6,837 nt of DNA from an uncultured Parabacteroides sp. (lineage in GTDB: Bacteria > Bacteroidota > Bacteroidia > Bacteroidales > Tannerellaceae). Below, piece after piece: positions 1 to 6,811 of the stretch. The stretch covers positions 1-6,837 of the forward strand of contig USAD01000155.1 of the NCBI GenBank assembly GCA_900552415.1, written 5' to 3'. Below the pieces are notes generated by a model. That model ran no database searches, was not told the origin of the DNA, and saw nothing but the letters and a program-made list of their open reading frames with translations. Position numbers and translations under genes: made by a program. Position 1 is the stretch's first letter, and every line of letters starts with the position of its first letter.

Positions 1-18
1 TATAGCTTACATTAGGAA

Positions 19-26
19 TAAGTTTG
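19..26 (+). promoter_or_regulatory. Candidate Bacteroidetes -7 box (distal dapF promoter)
   Basis: TAAGTTTG matches the Bacteroidetes sigma-factor -7 consensus TAnnTTTG at all defined positions. The matching -33 TTTG element would fall at or before the left edge of the window, so only half of the promoter can be judged. It would start transcription near base 33 and give a leader of about 100 bases before dapF. Single 8-bp matches occur by chance in AT-rich DNA, so this is tentative. Confidence 0.35.
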
Positions 27-57
27 TATCAATTATTACAAAATAGCAATACATTTG
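23..57 (+). promoter_or_regulatory. Candidate proximal promoter of the dapF-dapL-glnN operon
   Basis: TACATTTG at 50-57 matches the Bacteroidetes -7 consensus TAnnTTTG exactly, and a -33-like TTTG lies at 23-26. The 23-base gap between them is longer than the usual 19 to 21. Transcription would start near base 64, leaving a leader of about 70 bases. The region is strongly AT-rich and has no ATG upstream of 133, as expected of a promoter and untranslated leader. The TTTG at 23-26 is also the end of the distal -7 box, so the two candidates may be alternatives. Confidence 0.45.
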
Positions 58-132
58 CATATCGATAAGACAAAAAGAAAGCATAATTAAAAAATACGCA
101 TTAAAACGACAAGACTTATTCCCTTTTCAAAA

Positions 133-912
133 ATGCATGGCGCAGGCAACGACTACATTTACGTGGACACGACCCGAAGCGCCATCGAAAAACCGGAACA
201 AATCGCCATCCGATGGAGCAAGCCCCATACGGGAATCGGTTCCGACGGGTTAGTTTTGATCTGCCCGTCCGACAAGGCGGATTTCGGCATGCGCATCTTC
301 AACGCCGACGGTTCGGAAGCCCGGATGTGTGGCAACGCCTCCCGATGCATCGGCAAATTTGTTTACGATAAGGGACTGACAAACAAGAAAGAGATTACGC
401 TCGATACCTTGTCGGGCATCAAGAAATTGAGGTTACACGTCAACGACACCAACAAAGTCGACACGGTAACTGTTAATATGGGGAAACCGAAAATTATCGA
501 TACAAACTTGAGTATAGAAACCGCTTATGGCCCTTTCACGGGCACTTCCCTCTCGATGGGCAATCCCCATTTTGTCATTCTCGTCGACGATCTCTCGACG
601 ATAGATCTTCCCACTATCGGACCGGCGATTGAGCATCATCCCGCTTTTCCGGATCGGGTAAACGTCGAGTTCGCACAGATCCTGAGTCCAACAGAAATCC
701 GGATGCGGGTCTGGGAACGGGGATCCGGCATCACGCAAGCCTGCGGTACGGGCGCCTGTGCTACTGCCGTGGCGAGTATCCTGCACGGCAAGGCCGAACC
801 GAAAACACGAGTGATCATGGACGGCGGGCCACTAACGATCGAATGGGAAGGTGAAGCCGTCCTGATGACCGGCGAGGCGGTCAATGTTTTTGAGGGAACC
901 ATCGAGATATGA
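133..912 (+). CDS. dapF: Diaminopimelate epimerase DapF
   Basis: Cytosolic, cofactor-independent racemase that converts LL-diaminopimelate to meso-diaminopimelate, the lysine precursor and peptidoglycan cross-linking residue. The two-base cysteine machinery is present: C66 in the MCGNASRC motif (65-72), preceded by the NADGS block (57-61), and C204 in ACGTGACA (203-210). Substrate-binding blocks GNPH (143-146), NVEF (177-180) and WERGSG (194-199) are intact. Residue 69 is Ala where many family members have Gly; this variant is known in the family. From this ATG the protein is 259 aa, shorter than the usual ~270-275, and starts inside the conserved N-terminal motif FxKMHGxGND. The frame is open upstream to a TAA at 88-90 and encodes IPFSK just before the Met, so the true N-terminus may lie upstream at a non-standard codon. 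It is followed after 31 bases by dapL, which makes its substrate. Function is very secure; the start is not. Confidence 0.96.
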   Translation: MHGAGNDYIYVDTTRSAIEKPEQIAIRWSKPHTGIGSDGLVLICPSDKADFGMRIFNADGSEARMCGNASRCIGKFVYDKGLTNKKEITLDTLSGIKKLRLHVNDTNKVDTVTVNMGKPKIIDTNLSIETAYGPFTGTSLSMGNPHFVILVDDLSTIDLPTIGPAIEHHPAFPDRVNVEFAQILSPTEIRMRVWERGSGITQACGTGACATAVASILHGKAEPKTRVIMDGGPLTIEWEGEAVLMTGEAVNVFEGTIEI

Positions 913-943
913 AAAAGCAACAACACATAAAACAATTAACAAT

Positions 944-2176
944 ATGGCATTAATCAACGAACATTTCCTAAAACTACAAAACAGCTACTTATTCTCCGAC
1001 ATCGCGAAAAAGGTCAACACCTTCAAGGTAACCCACCCCAAGGAGAAGATCATCCGGATGGGCATCGGCGATGTCACCCAGCCTCTGGCCCCAGCCGTTA
1101 TCGAGGCAATGCACAAGGCCGTTGACGAGATGGCCCACAAGGAAACTTTCCACGGCTACGGGCCAGAGCAAGGATATTCATTCCTAATAGACACGATTAT
1201 AAAACACGACTATGCCAGCCGGGGCGTCACGATCGAACCGGGCGAGGTCTTTATCAGCGATGGCGCCAAGAGCGATTGCGGCAACATCGGTGATATCCTC
1301 CGGCACGACAACAGTATCGGCGTCACCGATCCGGTCTATCCGGTCTATATCGACGCGAACGTCATGAGCGGACGTACGGGCACGCTGGTCGACGACCGTT
1401 GGAGCGATATCGTCTATATCCCCTGCACGGCCGAGAACAACTTCATCCCGAGCCTGCCCAGCCGCCGCGTCGACATCATCTACCTTTGCTATCCAAATAA
1501 CCCGACCGGAACGACCCTCAGCAAGGAGGAGCTCAAGAAATGGGTCAACTACGCCTTGGCGAACGACGCGATCATCATGTACGACTCCGCGTATGAGGCC
1601 TACATCCAGGATCCCGCCATTCCTCATTCCATCTACGAGATCAAGGGAGCCAAGAAGGTGGCGATCGAATTCCGGAGCTTCTCCAAGACGGCTGGCTTCA
1701 CGGGCGTAAGGTGTGGCTACACCATCGTCCCCAAAGAATTGGAGGGCTACACGCTCGACGGGCGGAAAGCTTTCCTCAACAAACTCTGGAACCGCAGGCA
1801 ATGCACCAAGTTCAACGGCACGAGCTACATCACCCAACGGGGTGCCGAGGCGATCTACACACCCGAGGGCAAGGCGCAGATCAAGGCAACTATCGACTAT
1901 TACATGACCAACGCCCGGATCATGAAAGAGGGGCTGACAAAGAGTGGCCTCACCGTCTATGGCGGCGACAACGCGCCCTACCTGTGGGTTAAGGCGCCCA
2001 ACGGACTGACCTCCTGGAAATTCTTCGACAAGCTGCTCTACGAGGCACGGGTTGTCGGGACGCCGGGCGTCGGTTTCGGGCCAAGTGGCGAAGGTTATTT
2101 GCGGCTTACCGCCTTTGGCGACCGCGACGATACGGTCGAGGGCGTCGAGCGCATCCGGCGATGGATGGGCAGATAA
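944..2176 (+). CDS. dapL: LL-diaminopimelate aminotransferase DapL
   Basis: PLP-dependent class I/II (fold type I) aminotransferase. It converts tetrahydrodipicolinate plus glutamate directly to LL-diaminopimelate, bypassing the acylated intermediates of the DapD/C/E route. At 410 aa it has the normal DapL length. Motifs in order: N-terminal NEHFLKL and [10 protein letters not shown] (about 5-27), GIGDVTQPL (40-48), GYGPEQGY (71-78), SDGAKSD (105-111), YPNNPTGT (183-190), the cofactor Asp in MYDSAYEAY (D214), the [10 protein letters not shown] block with Schiff-base lysine K248, and the carboxylate-binding Arg in LRLTAFG (R387). ATG 944 is preferred because DapL proteins begin MAL-NEHFLKL. 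An in-frame ATG at 884 would overlap dapF and add 20 residues with no family similarity. No Shine-Dalgarno is evident, as is common in Bacteroidetes. The gene lies 31 bases after dapF and is presumably co-transcribed with it. Confidence 0.97.
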   Translation: MALINEHFLKLQNSYLFSDIAKKVNTFKVTHPKEKIIRMGIGDVTQPLAPAVIEAMHKAVDEMAHKETFHGYGPEQGYSFLIDTIIKHDYASRGVTIEPGEVFISDGAKSDCGNIGDILRHDNSIGVTDPVYPVYIDANVMSGRTGTLVDDRWSDIVYIPCTAENNFIPSLPSRRVDIIYLCYPNNPTGTTLSKEELKKWVNYALANDAIIMYDSAYEAYIQDPAIPHSIYEIKGAKKVAIEFRSFSKTAGFTGVRCGYTIVPKELEGYTLDGRKAFLNKLWNRRQCTKFNGTSYITQRGAEAIYTPEGKAQIKATIDYYMTNARIMKEGLTKSGLTVYGGDNAPYLWVKAPNGLTSWKFFDKLLYEARVVGTPGVGFGPSGEGYLRLTAFGDRDDTVEGVERIRRWMGR

Positions 2177-2227
2177 CCGGACGAGAACAATAAATCCATT
2201 CAACGAACCATTATAAATAAAGGTATT

Positions 2228-4414
2228 ATGGCAAAATTAAGATTTCGGGTTGTTGAGTCGGCCTTCGAGAAAAAAGCGGTCGAGATACCCGCTCCTGAGA
2301 AAAGGCCGTCCGAATATTTCGGCGAGTTGGTCTTTAACCGCGAGAAGATGTTCAAGTATCTTCCTGGCAAAGCGTTCGAGCGTCTGGTCGACTCGATCGA
2401 CAATGGCTCACCCCTCGACAGGGAAACGGCCGACGCCGTCGCCGCCGGCATGAAGAAATGGGCCCTTGAGAAAGGCGCGACGCACTATACGCACTGGTTC
2501 CATCCCTTGACAGAGGGCACGGCAGAGAAGCACGACGCCTTCGTCGAGCACGATGGCAAGGGCGGCGTCATTGAGGAATTCGACGGCAAGCTGCTGATCC
2601 AGCAGGAGCCCGACGCCTCAAGCTTCCCTAACGGCGGTATCCGCAACACGTTCGAGGCGCGCGGCTATTCCGCCTGGGATCCCTCCTCTCCGGCCTTCAT
2701 CATCGGCGATACGCTCTGTATCCCGACCATCTTCATCGCCTATACGGGCGAGTCGCTCGACTACAAGGCGCCGCTCCTGAAAGCGCTCGAGGCGGTCAAC
2801 AAGGCGGCGGTCGATGTTTGCCACTACTTCAACCCCGACGTCAAGAAGGTTTATGCTTATCTGGGTTGGGAGCAGGAATATTTCCTGGTCGACGAGGGCT
2901 TGTATGCCGCACGTCCGGACCTTTTAATGACGGGCCGCACGCTGATGGGCCACGAGAGCTCGAAAAACCAGCAGCTTGAGGATCACTACTTCGGCGCTAT
3001 CCCGACCCGTGTCCTCGAGTTCATGAAAGAGCTGGAGATCGAGGCGCTCCGCCTGGGTATCCCTGTCAAGACCCGTCACAACGAGGTCGCGCCCAACCAG
3101 TTCGAGCTTGCTCCTATCTTCGAGGAGTGTAACCTGGCCAACGACCACAACCTGCTTATCATGGCCCTGATGCGGAAGATCTCGCGCAAGCACGGCTTCC
3201 GTGTCCTGTTGCACGAGAAACCCTTCAAGGGCGTCAACGGTTCGGGTAAGCACAACAACTGGTCGCTCGGTACCGACACCGGCATCCTGCTGATGGGTCC
3301 CGGCAAGACACCCGAGGATAACCTCCGCTTCGTCACCTTCATCGTCAACGTACTGAAGGCCGTTTATACGCACAATGCCCTGTTGAAGGCCAGCATCTCG
3401 AGCGCGACCAACGCGCACCGTCTGGGCGCCAACGAGGCACCGCCAGCCATCATCTCCAGCTTCCTGGGCGCTCAGCTCTCGCAAGTGCTCGATCATCTGG
3501 AGCACAGCGACGCAGAGAGTTTCGTCCTCGCCGGCAAGCAGGGCATGAAGCTCGATATCGCCCGCATCCCCGAGTTGCTGATCGACAACACGGACCGCAA
3601 CCGGACCTCGCCTTTCGCCTTCACCGGCAACCGCTTCGAGTTCCGCGCCGTCGGCTCATCAGCCAACTGTGCCGCGGCCATGCTGGTACTCAACGCCGCC
3701 GTGGCCGAGCAGCTTACCCTCTTCAAGCAGGCGGTCGACGCTAAGATCGCCGAAGGCAAGGAGAAGTTCGCCGCCATCGTCGAGGTTCTTCGCGAGGAGA
3801 TCAAGAGTTGCAAGGCGATCCATTTCGACGGCAACGGTTACAGCGACGAGTGGAAAGAGGAAGCGGCTCGCCGTGGCCTCGACTGCGAGACCAGCGTGCC
3901 CCTCATCTTCGACGCTTACCTGCGCGAGAGCAGCGTAAAGATGTTCGAGTCGACTGGCGTCATGACCCGCAAGGAGTTGGAGGCCCGCAACGAGGTCAAG
4001 TGGGAGATGTACACGAAGAAGATCCAGATCGAGGCCCGCGTACTGGGCGACCTGGCCATGAACCACATCATCCCGATCGCCACGAAATACCAGTCGGAGT
4101 TGATCGACAACGTCTACAAGATGCGCGATCTCTTCCCGGCGGACAAGGCCGCTCATCTCTCGTCGAAAAACATGGAGATCATCGAGGATATCGCCAACCG
4201 CACCATCTTCATCAAGGAGAAGGTAGACGAGATGATCAACGCCCGCAAGGTCGCCAACAAGATCGAGAGCGAGCGTGAGAAGGCCATCGCTTACCACGAC
4301 CAGATCGTGCCGATGATGGAGGCGATCCGCTACCATATCGACAAGCTGGAGTTGGTAGTCGACGACCAGATGTGGACATTACCAAAATACAGGGAGTTAT
4401 TATTTATACGTTAA
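2228..4414 (+). CDS. glnN: Type III glutamine synthetase (GSIII, GlnN)
   Basis: Cytosolic ATP-dependent enzyme joining ammonia to glutamate to give glutamine, the main ammonia-assimilation step. At 728 aa it matches the large GSIII family (about 700-730 aa) rather than type I (about 450 aa) or type II (about 350 aa). Visible blocks: the N-terminal GSIII region with HYTHWFHPLT (86-95) and TAEKHDAF (98-105), LLIQQEPDASSFPNGG (122-137), the metal-binding strand GWEQEYFLVD (213-222), the second acidic cluster NEVAPNQFELAP (285-296), the nucleotide and glutamate loop KGVNGSGKHNNWSL (334-347), and NRTSPFAFTGNRFEFRA (458-474), which supplies the catalytic Arg and a metal-binding Glu. The C-terminal part (about 570-710) is rich in charged helices and ends KYRELLF, a GSIII signature. 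The start at 2228 gives the standard MxKxRF opening. It follows dapL by 51 bases with no terminator or obvious promoter between, so it is probably the operon's last gene. It is immediately followed by a strong terminator. Confidence 0.97.
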   Translation: MAKLRFRVVESAFEKKAVEIPAPEKRPSEYFGELVFNREKMFKYLPGKAFERLVDSIDNGSPLDRETADAVAAGMKKWALEKGATHYTHWFHPLTEGTAEKHDAFVEHDGKGGVIEEFDGKLLIQQEPDASSFPNGGIRNTFEARGYSAWDPSSPAFIIGDTLCIPTIFIAYTGESLDYKAPLLKALEAVNKAAVDVCHYFNPDVKKVYAYLGWEQEYFLVDEGLYAARPDLLMTGRTLMGHESSKNQQLEDHYFGAIPTRVLEFMKELEIEALRLGIPVKTRHNEVAPNQFELAPIFEECNLANDHNLLIMALMRKISRKHGFRVLLHEKPFKGVNGSGKHNNWSLGTDTGILLMGPGKTPEDNLRFVTFIVNVLKAVYTHNALLKASISSATNAHRLGANEAPPAIISSFLGAQLSQVLDHLEHSDAESFVLAGKQGMKLDIARIPELLIDNTDRNRTSPFAFTGNRFEFRAVGSSANCAAAMLVLNAAVAEQLTLFKQAVDAKIAEGKEKFAAIVEVLREEIKSCKAIHFDGNGYSDEWKEEAARRGLDCETSVPLIFDAYLRESSVKMFESTGVMTRKELEARNEVKWEMYTKKIQIEARVLGDLAMNHIIPIATKYQSELIDNVYKMRDLFPADKAAHLSSKNMEIIEDIANRTIFIKEKVDEMINARKVANKIESEREKAIAYHDQIVPMMEAIRYHIDKLELVVDDQMWTLPKYRELLFIR

Positions 4415-4456
4415 GCTCGATCAGACATAAGTTTTTGTTGATTGTTTTGTGTTCGG

Positions 4457-4493
4457 GGGAGAGATGGCCGCGAGGCGTACCTCTCCCTTTTTT
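4457..4493 (+). terminator. Intrinsic terminator after glnN
   Basis: A perfect 7-bp stem pairs GGGAGAG (4457-4463) with CTCTCCC (4481-4487) and is followed directly by six T residues (4488-4493). The 17-base apical region can fold further, as GCC and GGC pair around a GCGA (GNRA-type) tetraloop at 4467-4476. The geometry is classic Rho-independent. It ends the dapF-dapL-glnN transcript and makes it unlikely that glnN read-through is the main source of any RNA across the downstream repeats. Confidence 0.9.
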
Positions 4494-4530
4494 GCCGCCG
4501 GGCTGACCGGGAATTAAGGGTTGGCTTCTT

Positions 4531-4698
4531 ATAGCCGATATAACTATATTAGTTATAAAATATCAGAATGTCATAGCCGATATAGCTATATTAGTTATAA
4601 AATAACAGAATGCGATAGCCAATATAACTATATTGGTTATAGAATACCAGAATGCGATAGCCAACAAGACTGTTTTAGTCATAAGATAGCGGCATGCG
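4531..4698 (+). repeat. Four tandem copies of a 42-bp unit, each with an inner inverted repeat
   Basis: Units occupy 4531-4572, 4573-4614, 4615-4656 and 4657-4698, with no spacers. By hand alignment, copies 1 and 2 match at 38 of 42 bases, 2 and 3 at 37, and 3 and 4 at 30, so divergence grows toward nadE. All begin ATAGCC. Unit 1 contains a perfect inverted repeat, TATAACTA-TAT-TAGTTATA (4539-4557). Equivalent elements centre at 4590, 4632 and 4674. Units 2 and 3 keep all eight pairs if G-U is allowed; unit 4 keeps only the inner five. The block is AT-rich between GC-rich genes. A period of 42 bp is about four helical turns, so each palindrome would face the same side of the DNA. Possible roles are an array of protein-binding sites upstream of nadE, a small structured RNA, or a simple tandem duplication. 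Function is unknown. Confidence 0.92.
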
Positions 4699-4744
4699 GA
4701 AGAGCCACCCAAGAAAGGCGCACGGACAAGATGGGATTACACCC

Positions 4745-4763
4745 CGGGATACGGCGAATCCCG
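4745..4763. promoter_or_regulatory. Inverted repeat overlapping the nadE promoter -33 region
   Basis: CGGGAT (4745-4750) and ATCCCG (4758-4763) form a perfect 6-bp inverted repeat around a 7-base centre. It sits 11 bases upstream of the candidate -7 box of nadE, just where a -33 element is expected, and no TTTG is present there. That position would suit a repressor or activator operator, but the arms are short and no known regulator motif is recognised. A wider alternative pairing, GGGATT (4733-4738) with AATCCC (4757-4762), also exists. Confidence 0.35.
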
Positions 4764-4774
4764 ATAATAATCCT

Positions 4775-4782
4775 TAACTTTG
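4775..4782 (+). promoter_or_regulatory. Candidate -7 box of the nadE promoter
   Basis: TAACTTTG matches the Bacteroidetes -7 consensus TAnnTTTG at every defined position. Transcription would begin near 4789 and leave a leader of about 20 bases before the nadE ATG at 4809. No TTTG is found at the expected -33 distance (about 4750-4756), so the promoter may be weak or activator-dependent. Its position supports the 4809 start and argues against translation from further upstream. Confidence 0.5.
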
Positions 4783-4808
4783 GGCGCATCAAAACAAACA
4801 GTCAAGAC

Positions 4809-6734
4809 ATGAATTACGGATTTATCAAAGTCGCGGCGGCCGTCCCCAACGTGCGGGTGGCCGACTGCTTTTACAATACCCAAGAGATCGAGAAGATGGC
4901 CCGCGAGGCCGAAGAGAAAGGGGTACAGATCATCGCTTTCCCCGAGCTGGCGGTGACGGCCTATACCTGCATGGACCTCTTCTCGCACGAGATCCTGCTG
5001 CGCGAGGCCGAACGGGCGCTCCTCGAGCTGGTGAGCCGAACCGCCGGCCTGAACCTGATGATCATCGTCGGCTGCCCGTTGGTGTCCGGCAGCCAACTGA
5101 TCAACGCCGCCGTCGCCATCCAGAAGGGCGAGATCCTCGGCGTAGTGCCCAAGAGCTACCTGCCCGCCTACAAGGAGTTCCAGGAAGAGCGCTGGTTCAC
5201 GCCGGCCGCCCGCCTGCAACAATCGATGATCACGATCGGCGGCCGCGAGGTGCCGCTGGATTGCTACCTGATCCTCGAGAACGGCGAGGCCCGTGTCGGC
5301 ATCGAGATCTGCGAGGACCTGTGGGTGCCCATTCCACCCAGCTCCGAGCTGGCCATGCTGGGCGCCAACCTCATCTTCAACCTGTCGGCCAGCAACGAGC
5401 TGATCGGCAAGCACCATTACCTGCGGTCGCTCATCGCCCAGCAGTCGGGCCGTTGTATCGCCGGCTACATCTATGCCTCGGCGGGCTTCGGCGAATCAAG
5501 TACCGACCTGGTCTTCGCCGGTAATGGCATCATCGCCGAGAATGGCATCATCCTCAACGAGTCGGAGCGCTTCACGATGCGCGAGCAGCTGGTCATCAGC
5601 GAGATCGACCTGCAGAACCTGCAGAACGACCGCCGGGTGAACACCAGCTTCATGCAAGGCTGCTCGAACTATCGCATGGACTACGGGACGATCGTCCAGT
5701 TCCACCTGCCCAACCGGCCGGTCGAGCTGACCCGCCGGATCGATCCGCACCCCTTCACCCCATCGGGCGACGCGCTCGCCGAGCGGTGCGAGGAGATCTT
5801 CCAGATCCAGGTATCGGGACTGGCCAAGCGGCTTGTCCACACCCATGCCCAGACGGCGGTCGTGGGCATCTCTGGAGGCCTCGACTCCACCCTGGCGCTG
5901 CTGGTGACGGCCATGACCTTCGACGCGCTCCAGATCCCGCGCGACCGGATCATCGGCATCACGATGCCCGGCTTCGGCACGACGGGCCGTACCTACAACA
6001 ACGCCGTCAGCCTGATCCGCTCGCTGGGCGTCACGTTGCGTGAGATCTCCATCAAGGAGGCCTGCGTGCAGCATTTCAAGGACATCAATCACGACATGGA
6101 CAACCACGACGTCACCTACGAGAACAGCCAGGCCCGCGAGCGGACCCAGATCCTGATGGACGTGGCGAACCAGGCGAACGGTCTCGTGATCGGCACGGGC
6201 GACCTCTCGGAGCTGGCGCTCGGCTGGGCAACCTACAACGGCGACCACATGTCGATGTATGGCGTGAATGGCAGCATCCCCAAGACACTGGTGAAATACC
6301 TCGTGGAATGGGTCGCCAACCACAAGGTCGACGAGCAATCGAAAGCCACGCTGCTCGACATCGTCGATACGCCGATCAGCCCGGAGCTGATCCCCGCCGA
6401 CGAGCAGGGCAACATCCGCCAGAAGACGGAAGACCTGGTCGGCCCCTACGAGTTGCACGACTTCTTCCTCTATCACTTCCTCCGTTTCGGGGCAAGCCCG
6501 GCGAAGATCTATTTCCTGGCCCAAAAGGCGTTCGCCGGAAGCTACGACACGGCGACCATCCATCACTGGCTGCGCACCTTCTTCCGCCGCTTCTTCCAGC
6601 AGCAGTTCAAGCGCAGCTGCCTGCCCGACGGCCCGAAGGTCGGCTCCATCACCCTCTCGCCCCGAGGCGACTGGCGTATGCCGAGTGATGCCATGGCAAC
6701 CCTCTGGCTCAACGAGATCGACCAACTTAAATAA
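4809..6734 (+). CDS. nadE: Glutamine-dependent NAD+ synthetase NadE
   Basis: Two-domain cytosolic enzyme. The N-terminal nitrilase-type glutaminase releases ammonia from glutamine, and the C-terminal synthetase uses ATP and that ammonia to convert nicotinic acid adenine dinucleotide to NAD+. It is 641 aa, typical of the long glutamine-dependent type. The glutaminase triad is visible: E46 in FPELAVTAY (44-52), K115 in VVPKSYLPAY (112-121) and C168 in GIEICEDLW (164-172). The synthetase domain (about 320-641) carries the PP-loop ATP motif SGGLDS (355-360), then PGFGTTGRTYNNA (387-399) and GTGDLSELALGW (462-473). The start at 4809 gives MNYGFIKVAAAVPNV, the usual opening of Bacteroidales NadE. 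The frame stays open upstream to 4521 through the 42-bp repeats, but that stretch has no NadE similarity and contains a candidate promoter. Monocistronic between two terminators. Its need for glutamine links it loosely to upstream glnN. Confidence 0.97.
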   Translation: MNYGFIKVAAAVPNVRVADCFYNTQEIEKMAREAEEKGVQIIAFPELAVTAYTCMDLFSHEILLREAERALLELVSRTAGLNLMIIVGCPLVSGSQLINAAVAIQKGEILGVVPKSYLPAYKEFQEERWFTPAARLQQSMITIGGREVPLDCYLILENGEARVGIEICEDLWVPIPPSSELAMLGANLIFNLSASNELIGKHHYLRSLIAQQSGRCIAGYIYASAGFGESSTDLVFAGNGIIAENGIILNESERFTMREQLVISEIDLQNLQNDRRVNTSFMQGCSNYRMDYGTIVQFHLPNRPVELTRRIDPHPFTPSGDALAERCEEIFQIQVSGLAKRLVHTHAQTAVVGISGGLDSTLALLVTAMTFDALQIPRDRIIGITMPGFGTTGRTYNNAVSLIRSLGVTLREISIKEACVQHFKDINHDMDNHDVTYENSQARERTQILMDVANQANGLVIGTGDLSELALGWATYNGDHMSMYGVNGSIPKTLVKYLVEWVANHKVDEQSKATLLDIVDTPISPELIPADEQGNIRQKTEDLVGPYELHDFFLYHFLRFGASPAKIYFLAQKAFAGSYDTATIHHWLRTFFRRFFQQQFKRSCLPDGPKVGSITLSPRGDWRMPSDAMATLWLNEIDQLK

Positions 6735-6741
6735 AGATAAC

Positions 6742-6787
6742 AGGCCCCGTCGCTCACGCCTATCGCTAGCGACGGGGCCTTATTTTC
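6742..6787 (+). terminator. Intrinsic terminator after nadE
   Basis: A perfect 13-bp stem pairs AGGCCCCGTCGCT (6742-6754) with AGCGACGGGGCCT (6768-6780) around a 13-base loop, followed by a T-rich tail, TATTTTC. It starts 7 bases after the nadE stop. The reverse strand also has a moderately T-rich tail (complement of 6731-6740), so it might also stop transcription coming from the right. Confidence 0.92.
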
Positions 6788-6811
6788 TGGAATCCTAAAG
6801 AACAACGACCT

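Noticed and set aside
884..943. Longer DapL starting at the ATG at 884
   Set aside because: It would overlap the dapF end and add 20 residues unrelated to the family. The ATG at 944 gives the canonical [11 protein letters not shown] start and normal length.
1184..2203. 339-codon open frame on the minus strand across dapL
   Set aside because: It is fully antisense to a securely identified gene. Long antisense frames are expected in GC-rich coding DNA, and its translation shows no recognisable domain.
2177..2227. Terminator or promoter between dapL and glnN
   Set aside because: No stem followed by a T-run and no TAnnTTTG box can be seen in these 51 bases.
3659..4336. 225-codon minus-strand open frame across the 3' part of glnN
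   Set aside because: It is antisense to conserved GSIII sequence, is Leu/Asp/Val-rich and low in complexity, and has no independent support.
4540..4552. Promoter inside the repeats (TTG at 4521 with TATATTAG at 4545-4552)
   Set aside because: The -7 match is imperfect, the -33 is only TTG, and similar AT-rich matches are expected by chance in this repeat.
4531..4698. CRISPR array
   Set aside because: The four units are directly adjacent with no unique spacers, and no cas genes are present. It is a plain tandem repeat.
4733..4762. Wider palindrome GGGATT to AATCCC
   Set aside because: It shares one arm with the tighter CGGGAT-N7-ATCCCG element, which has a shorter loop and better symmetry, so it is mentioned only as an alternative.
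5496..6725. 409-codon minus-strand open frame across nadE
   Set aside because: It lies wholly antisense to the conserved NadE synthetase domain. The composition is His/Asp/Val/Leu-rich as expected of a shadow frame, with no recognisable motif.
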